This document shows positions 1 through 10,614 of a stretch of DNA of 64,000 nucleotides, piece after piece (within the stretch, counting starts at the first letter, position 1; every line of letters begins with the position of its first letter). Position numbers and translations under genes: made by a program. The DNA is taken from assembly GCF_907165205.1 (NCBI RefSeq), contig NC_058189.1, positions 63,485,815-63,549,814 of the forward strand, in the 5' to 3' direction. Under the pieces are notes generated by a model. It had not been told where the DNA came from and did not search any database. It was given only the letters and a program-made list of their open reading frames with translations. Source of the stretch: Coccinella septempunctata (lineage: Eukaryota > Arthropoda > Insecta > Coleoptera > Coccinellidae).

Positions 1-44
1 TCGAGATCCCTTCAGTAGACAAAGAATTTTTATCACCCTGTACA

Positions 45-965
45 TAATCGAGGTTGTCAGATTTTCATACCGATGGTTGATCTCGGTGTTGCAGACGTGT
101 TGACTTATTATCTGACACTAATCGGGAGGGTTTTCTTAATCTGACAGTTTGAAGATGATAACAAGGCATTTTCTGAAAATATCTACCTTCCTGTACCTCT
201 AATCGTTTCTGTATTCTTTATGAAAGTTGTAGATAATAAGATTCTATACAACTTTTGTCTGAAGCAATTTTATATACTCTCAAACGTTTTCGAGCTAGAG
301 GATAAGGGTGAGGAGCTTAACCACAATGGAAAAGGCCAAGGTCAATGTAGAAACCCAGTCTAATGTATATTCATCGCCATATATCTCAAAAACGTTCAAA
401 CGTAGAAAAAATTGCTTCAGACAAAATTCGTACAAAATGTTATGCTCTATAACTTTTATAATAAATGTGAAAACAATTTGAAATCCAGGAAAGGAGATAA
501 TAAAAAAAAACTAAGTTTTGTGACCTTTTTTTTGTTTTGGCTTGCTAAAACTCTGAGATTATTTTTTTTCCGTTATTCTTGAATCATAAGCTTCAAAATA
601 AGAAAAAAGGCCACTGCGTTCGATAATGTACATCTGACGTTTGTTTTTTGCTAGTTTGGCGCCCTCCCACACATTTTCGTAACGCTTAAACTGTCAGATT
701 AAGGGAATATACGCTTTCCAACATGTAATTAACCACATATATCCTAATCTGACACGCTCGAGTATGTACAATAATCGTTTTTTTCACTATTCTGACAGGC
801 TGTCCTAGACAATTCCAACTATTAAATATACTATTAATTAACTTACTCAATTAATTAAATATACTATTAAATATATACAAATCCAATTTTTGGTAGAGGT
901 ACTCTACAGAGTCCAACGTATCTCCCCTTGTTTTAATCTGATACCCTCTTGGGCTCCCCAACTAT
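45..965 (+). repeat. Repeat family with TTAATCTGACA motifs, copy 1
   Basis: This stretch matches the reverse complement of 17081-18020 over almost its whole length; for example 'tttgtctgaagcaatttta' is found in inverted form near 17725. The word TTAATCTGACA (or its complement TGTCAGATTAA, with variants) recurs in both orientations near 54, 111, 137, 691, 743, 791 and 930. The outer left end may lie beyond the window edge. No coding region is recognised. It could be a non-autonomous transposon whose repeated motif is a transposase-binding site, but no clear terminal inverted repeat was found. Confidence 0.7.
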
Positions 966-1820
966 CACGTTTATGGAAATTATTAATATTAGTTTTGAAT
1001 CACCCCGTATAGAATGAGTTGAAGTCTCGCTACATTATCTTTTCGCGGGTAGCTACGGGCAGCTTCATTAATACTGCTCAATCAAAATAAACAGTAATAA
1101 AATTAGTATCAAGGGCTCTGCGTAAGTTGATAAATATTTCACAACGATGGCCTTATTACCACACACTCAAGGTGAACGCCGAGCGTACGTACTCCTGCAG
1201 TACGTTTATTTACTTAGTATCATTCAATCGGCGTATAATTAGAATAATCGGTGAAAAATTATCGCGTAACTCGATTCGACACTATCCCAATTTGCGATGT
1301 TAACGAGAAAACTGCGGTAATAAGCTGCTATCAGCGTTGGTTTCTCGATTTGATAACGGCGTTTTTATGTTCATTGACGTAAGTCGCGAGCGATAACCCG
1401 CAATTTGAAAGAAATCGTGACACGGTGTGTGTAAACAACAACCTTCCGATTATTTGGCGTACGATTGGACACTATGGATGGTCAGTTATTGACGATAAAA
1501 AAAATCGATATGCGGGAATCACTGATGCGATGTAATGCATGATGTTTGCGACTCTCATCTCAGTGTTGCCATCCTGATTAACGGGATGAACATTCATGAA
1601 TGAAATGCGCGAAATAATATTTACCCGCCGAGTTGCATTTTGATTTATCGCTCGATTTTCCGTAAACTTTCCAACCCGTGATATAAACTGCTCCACGTGA
1701 GTTAGGGATATTGACTTAAATTGCAAAAAAATAAAGTTAAAATAAGATTTTTGTGATGAAAATGCATATTAATATGATTTCAAGTTACAAATTAATTTTA
1801 GCCTGTAGGTCTTCAGCGTA
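966..1820. other. Gene-free stretch
   Basis: No gene or recognised repeat. The only TE-like trace is 'caccccgtata' near 1003, which resembles the common CACCCTGTA terminus. The part from about 1140 to 1460 is less AT-rich and contains several CG dinucleotides; it could be single-copy non-coding host DNA. Confidence 0.4.
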
Positions 1821-1822
1821 TA

Positions 1823-2990
1823 CAGGGTGGTTAAGAAAAATCGAGTAAAATAACGAAATTTTATTCCCAGAGAATTCAAGCATTTTAAGACTATCAATAC
1901 AATGTATGGCCTCCACGGGCATCAATACCAGGGTGACATCTTCTTTGCATACGACACACGAGGTTGTTGAACATTTCTTGAGGAATTTGGTTCCATAAAC
2001 GGGGCAGAAGCTCTCTTAGATCATTTAAGGATTCTGGGGTAGGTTGATGATTATCTAATCTTCTTTGGAGCATATCCCATGCATTATCTATGCAATTCAA
2101 ATCTGGTGAGTGCAGAGGTATTGGTAAATGTGGAATACCAAGCTCCTCGCGCGCATTCTCAACTATGACTGCACGGTGCTGTCTAGCGTTATTGTCTAGA
2201 AATTGAAAAGTTTCACCAATAGCAGCGTGAAAATTTGGCACAACATTGTCAATGACATGCCCCCTATTGTGTGAGGCGGTTGTATTCCCAGGACAAATGT
2301 GTTGAAACATATCCCGGCCCATACCATAACACTACCCCCTCGGAATGGATGTACTTCCTGGACATAGCGACGATTACGGGGTATGAGTGGGATTGTCCAT
2401 ACCCTTATTCTTCGAGAATCTGAAAATAGTTCATATCTGGATTCATCAGTGAAACGGACACTACGCTATTGATCGTTCCAATTGATATGTTGCCTTGCCC
2501 AATCCTGTCTTTGACGCTTATGGTCACGTGTTAATGGAACTCCTCTTAATGGACGTCTAGAACCTAGATTCACCTCTCTCAAACGTCGTCTGATGGTTTC
2601 GATGGAAACTTGGACCCCATCGGCATTTTGAAGAGTATTCCGTAGCATTCTACACGTAGATGTAGGGTTTCTTCTCGCCGAAACGGTGATGAAACGATCC
2701 TGAGCAGGTGTTGTTTTTCGTCGCCCACCAAGCCTTGGTCTTTCCAACACGGAACCTGTCTTCCTGAATCTATTCCAAAGTCGAGATATCACACTTTGGC
2801 TGACTTGGAGCTTTTCCGCTACAACAACCTGAGTTAGGCCACCCTGTAGCATTCCGATAGCCCTATAAGCCTCAGCGTTTGTTAATTTGCGTCTTGGCAT
2901 TTTCAGAAAACTCGTTTCAAATCGAAGCCGTTGATAAGCTGACTTCATTTACCATTCAATCCCATCGAATTTTGCTAACCTTGTTCAACC
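1823..2990 (-). mobile_element. Degenerate Tc1-like DNA transposon
   Basis: The left terminus is TA followed by CAGGGTGGTTAAGAAAAAT at 1821. The element contains a reverse-strand Tc1-type transposase. The expected matching right terminus (…AACCACCCTG) is not clear; 'gctaaccttgttcaacc' near 2975 may be its decayed form, so the right boundary is approximate. The left terminus matters because its first seven bases are shared with many short TIR families in this window. Confidence 0.75.
1894..2900 (-). pseudogene. Tc1-family transposase, inactivated
   Basis: Tc1 transposases cut and paste their own element in the nucleus using two N-terminal helix-turn-helix domains and a DDE/D RNase H-like domain. 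The reading starts at the ATG at 2898-2900 (MPRRKLTNAEAYRAIGM). The HTH part and the GRRKTT linker are intact to 2466, where a TAG replaces what is probably a Trp codon. The frame continues through VRFTDESRY (first catalytic Asp) and GGSVMVWAGI, then shifts near 2265-2320. The second frame carries FLDNNARQHRA (second Asp) and SPDLNCIDNAWD, where the third catalytic position reads Asp instead of the usual Tc1 Glu. It ends RCHPGIDARGGHTLY-stop. One stop and at least one frameshift make it non-functional. The family assignment is secure. Confidence 0.88.
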
Positions 2991-3733
2991 CCAATAGGTG
3001 ATAGGTCATTTTTCATAATTGAATGTTGATGATAAAACACGCTAAACTTTAGAAATGTTGATAAAATGAAGGTATGCCTCTCTCCTATACTGAGAAACAG
3101 ACTGAATATATGAGGGTATGAAACCTTTTCGAAAATAATCCAAGGATTGTCGCACTTAGACAATTTTCTCTAAAACCAGTTACCATTTTCCGATTTGGTG
3201 TGGAAGAGTGGCCGATAAAACCCATTCCTTCCTCCTCAACGTGACTATTTACGACAACATACATATACCTGCGATCTAGTCGATACAATGCGCCGAAAAA
3301 ATTGGAGTAGACGTATCCGTCATTCCCCATTGGTATAGGACCCCGCGTATAACACACCTAGGAAATATATATTAGGAATTAAAGGCGATAATGAAGCGCA
3401 AGTTCGCTTAATCGGTCTTGCGAAATGAGTTACGCGCACAGGCAGGCCAGGTGATGCCGCTCATAAATTAAATTTCAAATTATAAAGTATAAGTGGATCA
3501 CAAGATTACTATGGTTGGAACGGGTTCGCGATGTCTCAGTTCTGAATCATTATCTGATGGTTTGAAGGGAAGAGAAATGCGTTATTTGGATTTTATTATT
3601 ACGTTTCGAGTTGTTGGTTGAGCTGCGTATGTTGAGGTTCGTCATTCGGAGTTACAGGCTGTTCACACGAAGAGTTTTCAGAGTTAGATGGAGAAGGGAA
3701 AATAATAGAAGTTGAGTTAGACATAACTACATA
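2991..3733. other. Gene-free stretch
   Basis: Short open frames here have no recognisable motif and are judged to be chance. No repeat relationship to the rest of the window was noticed. Confidence 0.35.
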
Positions 3734-4340
3734 CGAGGATGTATTGATATCTAGTTAGCCTACACCAGTTCTATGCATAAAAAAAATATTGCGTTACCAT
3801 AGCAACGAACAATAACTCATTAGAAGTGTCAGTGTGAAGTTTGAGGTCAAAAAAGTAAACCAGAGTTACGCAATGAATTGAAAGAAAGAAGATGTCCACC
3901 GAAAATCGAAAAATTTGAGTATCGAGCCATCATCAAGTACCTGTATTTAAAATGTAAGCAGATTTACGAAGATATGATTAATACCCTTGGTGATCAATGT
4001 CCTTCGTATGCGACCGTGAAAAATTGGACTGCAAGCTTCAAAAGAGGTAAATTTTCCATTGATGATGATGACCGATCGGAAAGGCCAGTTTCTGTGTCAG
4101 TCCCCGAAAATATCGATGCAGTTCATGACATGATTTTATCAGAACGTCGAATTGGGCTAAAACGGATATCTGAAGCACTGAATATTTCATACGAACGCGT
4201 TCATCATATAAATCACGCCAATTTGGACATGAGAAAAATTGCTGCAAATGGATCCCCAAATGTTTGAATGTTGACCAAAAGCGTGCAAGGGTAGAAGCAT
4301 CGCGTTCGATCAGTGCTCGATTTGAAAACGATGAAGACGA
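3734..4340 (+). mobile_element. Mariner element, 3'-truncated (copy A)
   Basis: The element begins after a TA at 3732-3733 with CGAGGATGTATTGATATC, the left terminus shared by five other mariner copies in this window. The 5' leader and N-terminal coding part follow. The sequence breaks off near 4335, where a foldback element begins, so the catalytic domain and the right terminus are missing. Confidence 0.85.
3892..4330 (+). pseudogene. Mariner transposase, N-terminal fragment
   Basis: The ATG at 3892 corresponds to the start seen intact at 38905. An eight-base deletion just after the start and a one-base loss in the 'gctgcaaatggatcc' segment near 4245 break the frame. Recognisable parts include YRAIIKYLYLK, YATVKNWTASFKRGKFSI (HTH and linker) and RRIGLKRISEALNISYERVHHI. 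The catalytic DDD residues are absent because the copy is truncated. It belongs to the same mariner lineage as the copies at 14.6, 19.8, 29.2, 38.8 and 60.0 kb. Confidence 0.85.
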
Positions 4341-4344
4341 TGAA

Positions 4345-5050
4345 GAATGTCAATATTTATAGGGGTGATTTTTGGGCCCATTTTAAGAAAAAAACTTCAT
4401 ATGAACATATGTCCTAAACGTCTTACCTTTTGAGATAAAGGGTGGAAATGTTTTCAAAAATAAATCATTTATTAAATACCTACAATACCACTTCAGATAT
4501 TTCAATGAAACTGGTCATACACGTATTATGAATCAAGAGGAATTTTTTAATGTATCACTTTTTTTTTTAATTTCCGCCAGTGGCGTTCGTATGTAATTTG
4601 ACCAACCTGTTTTGGCAGACGTTGATGATACGCCACAGATTTTTCCTGAAATAAAAATTATTTTTGAAATTCCCAATCATTTATTAAAAAAGTTGATCAC
4701 TTGATTTTTTCAATCCGATGCACAGTTTTCGCTTATAAAAATAAAAAACGTTTCTACCTATTGAAATAAATGACATTTTGTATAAAGCAAGAAAGAATTG
4801 TTACTTATAGCAGTGAGCTGTGGACAAAAATTTGATATTTCTGTTGTCGAGGCGGTTGTCATTATTTCGTGTAACAGTTCATCAGTCTTTAAATTCGGTT
4901 CTTCGCGTCTTATTTATTTTTGAAAACTTTACCACCCTGTATCTCAAAAGGTAAGAAGTTTAGGACATATATTTATTATGAAGTTTTTTTCTTAAAATGG
5001 GCCCAAAAATCACCCCCATAAATATTGAGATTCAATTGGGACACACCCTG
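4345..5050. repeat. Foldback element with ~110-bp inverted arms
   Basis: The segment 'gatttttgggcccattttaa' near 4366 and its reverse complement near 4990 belong to long inverted arms that also include the phrases 'cctaaacgtcttacc' and 'taggacatat'. The right end reads ACACACCCTG followed by TA at 5051. The left arm lacks the outermost ~20 bases, where it abuts the truncated mariner. There is no coding capacity. It is a non-autonomous TIR/foldback element. Confidence 0.8.
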
Positions 5051-5055
5051 TATTT

Positions 5056-6385
5056 CATTGCTGTATCCCGTTACCGGGAATAAATCTACAAAAAGAAGAA
5101 GAAAAAAAAATAAATTGCGAACAGACTTGTAATTTCTTAGGGCTAGTTGCGACTGTGTGCCCTCCTGTGACTAAAGAGACCCAACCGTGACCTGCAGATC
5201 CTTCCACACTCAGGGCATGGATAGTCACCAACCAGATCTAGCCGCCGCTGTATACTTCTCGACTCTCCATTGTAACTGTGTACCAAAGACCTCCACTTTG
5301 ACCTGTCCAACGCTAGTTGTTCCCAGTTATGATTGGCGTTAATTGATTTTAGGGATTGATGTAGTGTATCCTTAAACCGCTTATACTGGCCTCCTGGTTT
5401 CCGGGCTCCCTCAGTGAATTCGCCATATAGGGCTATTTTGGGGAGTCTTGTGTCTTGCATCCTCAGAATGTGGCCGCTCCATCTGAGTCGGGCTCTCGTT
5501 ACTTGAGTCTCAATTGTTGTATAGCTCGCCCGTTGCAAGACTTCTGCATTCGAAACTTTGTGGAACCATCTGATGTGCATTATCTGTCTTAGATGACGTT
5601 GTTGCGTTTGTTCAAGCTGTTTAATATGTCGCCTGTAGGGCTTCCAGCTTTCGCTTCCGTAAAGAAGCGTTGGGAGGACCACTGCTCTGTAAACAGCTGT
5701 CTTGGTCTTCAGATTGAGGTCGTGATTTTGAAACACTCTGTCCTTTAGCTTCCAGAATGCCCGTGATGCCGAATTGATACGGTTTTGTATTTCCGTGTCT
5801 AGATTAGCCCTAGTATTTATGAAGCTTCCCAAGTATTTGAATTGCTCGACCTGTTGTAGAGTTTCATTCTCCAGGCTGATATCTGTTTGAAGGCTTTCTG
5901 GCGGACTTACCAGGATTTTGGTCTTGTCGATATTGAGTCTAAGGCCTAAATCTTCGTATATATGTTTATAGGTGTCCATCATTATCTTTAGATCCTCTGA
6001 GCTGCTAGCGATGAATGAACAGTCGTCTGCATATTTAAGTTCCGTGATGAACTTGGTACGGGTTTTTGCTCTGAGGCGCTTCAGGTTAAACAGGCCTCCA
6101 TCAAATCTGAATCTTATCCCAACGCCTCTTACAGGCATACTCATGTCTGCAATTATCGATACAGCTATGGTGAAAATATTGAACAGTAGAGGCGCTTATA
6201 CGCAGCCTTGTTTTATTCCGGAGTTGGTTGAGAAATGGTCGGTTGTGGAGACATTGTGCTGTATTCTAGCGGTGTTGTTGGTATGAAGGCTTTTACACAC
6301 TGCTAAGAATTTTTCGGGTACTCCAAGACGTTCCATGACTTTCCAAAGCGCTCTCCAATTCACCGAGTCGAATGTATACCCTGTA
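5056..6385 (-). mobile_element. 5'-truncated non-LTR retrotransposon (copy 1)
   Basis: The 3' end lies at about 5056 on the reverse strand. The same terminal sequence 'cattgctgtatcccgtta' recurs at 44861 in a second copy, which fixes the 3' boundary. The insert is 5'-truncated within the reverse-transcriptase domain near 6385, as is typical of target-primed retrotransposition. Confidence 0.85.
5143..6385 (-). pseudogene. Non-LTR reverse transcriptase, C-terminal part
   Basis: It encodes the palm/thumb part of a LINE-type reverse transcriptase plus a C-terminal zinc finger. The remaining N-terminal fragment reads FDSVNWRALW, then GIKQGCV, then an in-frame TAA at 6196-6198, then APLLFNIF. After the first ATG (6144) the frame is open for 333 residues, with the catalytic YADD at about residues 38-41 and QFKYLGSFI, LPTLLYGSESW and RLRWSGHILRM blocks downstream. 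The tail C310-x2-C313-x12-H326-x3-H330 is a C2H2 finger. This architecture resembles RTE-like elements, but I cannot fix the clade from sequence alone. The endonuclease domain is missing by truncation, and the stop makes the copy dead. Confidence 0.88.
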
Positions 6386-6985
6386 TAGGCCTGTACTCTG
6401 AAACTTTCGGAAACGAAGGAGGAAAAATCGACATCAAATATCGAATATCCAACGTTATTATCTCGAAAGATCGAATAGCATCGAACAACCCCAAGCCCTA
6501 TCGTATTCCACCGACAGGCGCTGCACCCACTACGTCGCTTTTCAGAAAAGCTCGAAGCGGCACGTGAAAGGGCTGACCCGGAACGTTATTGAGGTCGCGA
6601 TCGGGATCGCGTCTAGCGCCCCACACAGACGTGCAACAGGTGTATAACTCGATATCTCGGCACGGGCGCAAGGCCTCTGGCTCGACCTAGGTTGGGAAAA
6701 GCCGAGCAGAGGTCACGGCCATCATCGTTTCAATCCATATTTGCTCCGTTTCTCTTGTCGCCACCTTCGCAATGAACTTTCCCTCTTTCCCCTCTGGTTC
6801 CATGCTTGTTTAACCTTGACTCTTTAGCACCGTTGGGGTTGTTGGGGTGTTTTTTTCTGTGATTTCAGTCTAGAGAAACAACATTCTATTATCTGTACAG
6901 ATGAAAGAGGAAGAGATGACGTAGAAGGTGGCAAAGTCAAATTCAATTGACAGAACTGGGTCCGTTAGCAGTGGCGTATCAATAG
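6386..6985. other. Gene-free stretch
   Basis: No gene recognised. From about 6420 to 6730 the sequence is relatively GC- and CG-rich and repeat-free, bounded by the retrotransposon truncation on one side and the Penelope-like element on the other. Confidence 0.4.
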
Positions 6986-8095
6986 ACAACAGATACATAG
7001 TTACAGATATCGATTGAAATTTATTTTGGGAGGATTTTCCAATCACCAAGTAAGTGTCAAAAGAGGTATCATTAAAACACTTTATGATAGAGCTAATTTA
7101 ATTTCATCTACACCCGAAATTAGAAATAATGAAGTTGACTTCATTAAACATTTTCTTAGGGATAATCAATACCCGAAAAATTTTATTGAAAAAACAATAT
7201 TAAATTTAGAGAGAAAAATGACTAACCAAAATCGTAATAATGATCAGGAACAACCAACAAACCGTCAAGAACAACCAAATTTGTTGAATGTAATTCCTTA
7301 TGTTAATGGCCTTTCAGAAAAAATAAGAAGAATCGGTTCGAAGTTCAACATACGAACTGTTTTTAAAACGCAAAATGATTTAAGATCTATATTAACAAAA
7401 ACTAAACCTTTGAACGAAAAACAAAAATCAAAAAATTGTATTTACAACATACCCTGTATTTGTGGTAAAACTTATACAGGTGAAACGTCCAGACCTCTAG
7501 AAATAAGAAAACGCGAACATAAAAATAATATTAAAAATAGAGAAATCAATCGATCACAAATCGCAGATCACATTTGTTCTAATACGGGAGACCACATGAT
7601 GGATTGGGACAACACTAAAATTTTAATGACAGAACCAGACCATTTTAAACGAAAAATTAAAGAGTCTACGTGTATTCTATTAGATCAAGATAATAATTTG
7701 GCAAATTGTTCGGTAGGAATAGATCATATTTGGATCAATTGACTAAAGAAGGAACTGTCATCCGGTAATTTCAAAATTAAATGAATCAACGTTTCTGTGC
7801 AGTCTCTGTTTCTGTGTGTTGACAATTAATGTCAGACAAAAAGCGACAATTCAGAAGATTTTCAAAAGTAGATTTTTTCGTCTGATGAAGGAGTCTGATT
7901 TAGACTTCGAAACGTTACAAAGAATTATAATTTCAACGTTATTTATTTTGAGTTCATTGTCAGGCAACAATTTTTTCTAGTTAATTTGCTCCTGACAAAT
8001 TAGTGCAGGAATTTACGCAGGAGCAAATCGTTGATTTCATTTTTAATTGATTTTTTTTCAGAGATTGGGAGTGAAAACCCTAAAAAGTTTATGAA
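6986..8095 (+). mobile_element. Penelope-like retroelement, 3' half
   Basis: It comprises the C-terminal coding part (to 7742) and a ~350-bp 3' region. The 3' region contains 'tcgtctgatgaaggagtct' and 'cgaaacgtta', a motif pair seen in Penelope-like 3' ends. The segment from about 7909 to 8095 is repeated in inverted orientation at 34674-34862. The reverse-transcriptase domain is missing, so the copy is 5'-truncated. Confidence 0.85.
7014..7742 (+). CDS. Penelope-like element protein, GIY-YIG endonuclease part
   Basis: This 242-residue open frame is the C-terminal portion of a Penelope-like polyprotein, which pairs a telomerase-like reverse transcriptase with a GIY-YIG endonuclease that nicks target DNA. 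Similarity starts upstream of the ATG, at about 6993 (YRYRLKF then GGFSNHQVSVKRGIIKTL), so the ATG at 7014 is internal. The endonuclease region is at residues 142-225: IYNIPCICGKTYTGETSR (residues 143-160), RKREH, then KIKESTCI with the likely catalytic Glu217. The spacing of the GIY-like and YTG motifs fits the family. No stop or frameshift lies in this part, but the reverse transcriptase is gone, so it cannot function as an element. Confidence 0.87.
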   Translation: MKFILGGFSNHQVSVKRGIIKTLYDRANLISSTPEIRNNEVDFIKHFLRDNQYPKNFIEKTILNLERKMTNQNRNNDQEQPTNRQEQPNLLNVIPYVNGLSEKIRRIGSKFNIRTVFKTQNDLRSILTKTKPLNEKQKSKNCIYNIPCICGKTYTGETSRPLEIRKREHKNNIKNREINRSQIADHICSNTGDHMMDWDNTKILMTEPDHFKRKIKESTCILLDQDNNLANCSVGIDHIWIN

Positions 8096-9535
8096 GAGAA
8101 ACAGATAGTTACGCCAATGCGCGAATTGCGCGATTGTGTGACGTGACGTGTGGAGATACCAAAAGGAGCCGAGTATTTTGGATCTCCTTTTGAGTCTTCT
8201 TTGTATATTTTCTTGGTATTAAACTAAACGGGGTAAAGAGTGCAACTGCGTGACGTCATTTTGAGTTCGTCAGAAAACAAATGAATATCGGGGAACCACC
8301 AGATTGACGCGTTTTCACAGAACGCAATAAAAAGTCGCCAGGGAATCACCATATACAGTGTCACTGGTTAAGCAAGAAATTTCAAGATCTCGAAATTCCT
8401 CGAGTCAAGGCAAGATATCAGTTGCTGGATATCATTAGAAATCTAGGACTAGACGGCGATTTGTAGACGATAGAGCAGCGAAAACAGTTCTGTTGGGGGC
8501 ACAATAAATCTTAAAGATAGCAGAGCAAAGCATTTCCTTAAAAAAAATCATATCACTAAAATTAAACAATTAGAACTCGAAAAAACAATAATTTCTTATT
8601 TGGGAACCAAAAAACGTAGTGCGGTTCAGGAACTGGAAAGGGGGCCAGTCTCTTATTATAACAATAATTTCAAAAAACCTACAAAGGCTCCTGACTTCAA
8701 GTTAGTACCTACTTGTACTTTTTTTGTGTTGTTATTATTTGGTCTTTATCTTTCGCCATACTACAAATAGTTTAGTTATTCAGATTACCTTTAATATTCG
8801 ACACCCACAACTAATTGTCATCAACTCATGACAAGTTTTTAATAGAAATTATGGCGTTCATTTCATATTTTCAGAAATATATCTTCTCGTCAATTTTCAG
8901 CTCCAGAATGGGTCGATGAAAACTAAAAACTAAAAGGATTGTTCATGCATAAAAATCTATAATTTTTCAGCAGTGTCTGATCATATTTTTTCTCGACTTT
9001 GATTCCATAAGTCCATTCGCGAAAATAACGAACCGAAAGCCAATATTTTTTGTTAACCCTCTCAAGATTTACCGCCTTGTCATCGAGATTGCTTCAATGA
9101 TAATTCGCGCAAGTTCATCAACATCGGACCGAGAAACTCCCAACGCCTCGCATAAGAAGAGCCGAAGATTCGAATCTCCACAAGAAGTTTTCCCTTCTCC
9201 GTCGAAATTCTCAGAAAAAAAAATTAATAATCCGAAATCATCGTTTCAGTTATTTTCAATTAGCTCGGTCAATGACGAATGCGAGTTCGAAGCGGAAATG
9301 TTCTGATTGAATTTCGAGCAGAATTAACTGGCCCCGGTAGGATTCGACTCTAATGGGCTAAAATTTATTTAAAATTAATTTATTTACTCTGCAGCGGCTA
9401 GTGATTATATGGACATTAGGTTTTTCAGGCGGTGGCTTCGTTTAAGAGCACCCAATGCAAGAGAAGAAGTTTGAAGAGCTAGCACCCATTCCACATAGAA
9501 TATTCTATGACAAAATAGCAGCAAAAAAAAAATTA
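8096..9535. other. Gene-free stretch
   Basis: No recognised gene. A 70-codon open frame at 9097-9306 is Ser-rich and lacks any family motif; it is treated as unsupported. The segment 8505-8690 could be a decayed N-terminal Penelope fragment, but the evidence is too weak to call. Confidence 0.35.
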
Positions 9536-9538
9536 CAT

Positions 9539-9600
9539 ACAGGGTGGCCTTCTAAAAACGAAACCGACGAGATAACAGACGGAATGAATTTTCCTCCAAC
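9539..9600. repeat. Single CAGGGTGG transposon terminus
   Basis: 'tacagggtggccttctaaaa' has the TA + CAGGGTG signature of the short TIR families in this window. No inverted partner was found within about 1 kb, so it is listed as an isolated terminus. Confidence 0.35.
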
Positions 9601-9753
9601 CTAGCCGAGCTATGTTTACATACTGGAGTGACATAGAAAACAGAACTGAGGAATTTCTTAGGAATAATTTATAGGAATAAAATTGTTTAGGGTTAGGATT
9701 TGGAACAATCAGTTTTTTAACTTAATCTACACAGTGATTCCTGTATTATCGTC

Positions 9754-9806
9754 TGTTCTCACAAGGAAATTAAGTACATGATACTTGTGTTTTCCTTGTG
9801 AGAACA
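9754..9806. repeat. Perfect 16-bp inverted repeat (hairpin)
   Basis: 'tgttctcacaaggaaa' at 9754-9769 is exactly complementary to 'tttccttgtgagaaca' at 9791-9806, with a 21-base loop. It immediately precedes a second hairpin and the truncated arm of a foldback element. Confidence 0.8.
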
Positions 9807-10080
9807 AAAAATCTCACCCTTAGGTGAGATTTTTTCTAACAGAAGGTAGAACTGGTCACAATAAAGCTTTTCACCAAAAATCACTTTCAAAATCAAAATC
9901 GACAAAGTCGAAAAAAAACTGAAACTAATTCTTGAAATAGATTCTAATATATTTTGTCGAAATTCTAGGGGTTGTAGCACAGCTATCTTGAATATTTTAT
10001 AAAAACAATTTTTGGTGAAATGACTTATTTTGATGAATTCTACCCTCTGTCAAAAAAAGCCTCACCTTTGAAAAACCCTG
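9806..10080. repeat. Foldback element family FB2, copy 1, with 13-bp hairpin at its left end
   Basis: The arms near 9823-9890 and 10000-10080 are inverted copies: left 'ggtgagattttttctaacag', right complement of 'ctctgtcaaaaaaagcctca'. The right end is AAAACCCTG. At the left a perfect hairpin, 9806-9818 pairing with 9823-9835 over a four-base loop, replaces the normal terminus. Related fragments are at 10445-10535 and 50335-50487. The open frame inside is a shadow. Confidence 0.75.
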
Positions 10081-10444
10081 TCTGTATATTCAGAAATGCA
10101 AAGGTTTTATTGATTCCGATTTGGGAATCGAATGACTGTCAAATTGTATAAGTATGTATAAGGGAAAATAAAAAACAATTGTATATATACATTGTGATCT
10201 GTTACATACGGTTACTCTGCCTGAAATTACAACATTAAGCAAGATTGCTCTAGACCCAAAACGAAGTAGGGAAATGAACTATCTGATGGAGTCTGCGGGC
10301 CTTAGAATAGTTCCGTCTGTTACAAACACCTTGAAATGAAGGTTCAATATAGGAAGTTTGAGGAGTGTTTTGCCAGATGTCTGTTGTACTGTCTGTGATG
10401 GGTCGAGTGAGCGGTGTAATTGCCTTGACATTGCAGACCAAACA
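10081..10444. other. Gene-free stretch
   Basis: No gene or recognised repeat. The short reverse-strand frames here lack motifs. Confidence 0.35.
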
Positions 10445-10535
10445 TTACGTTTTTTTGTGAAATGAATTATTTTGACGACTTCTATCCTCTGTTGAAAAGA
10501 AGCGTCACCTTTAAAAACACTCTGTATTTCGCATT
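10445..10535. repeat. FB2 foldback fragment
   Basis: 'aattattttgacgacttcta' with the following 'cctctgttgaaaagaagcgt' and 'caccttta…ctctgta' repeats the right arm seen at 10018-10080 with scattered differences. Only one arm is present. Confidence 0.65.
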
Positions 10536-10614
10536 TGATCATCGCACAATACCTTGTGAAGAGCTGCTTTTAAAAGGAGAGAAAATTTTCATGAACTCAT
10601 CGAGATTGAGATAA

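Noticed and set aside
9097..9306. 70-codon Ser-rich forward frame
   Set aside because: No motif, no promoter or splice signal and no second copy; not enough to call a gene.
9330..9360. 'ggtaggattcgactct' as a possible tRNA B box
   Set aside because: No matching A box or cloverleaf could be built around it.
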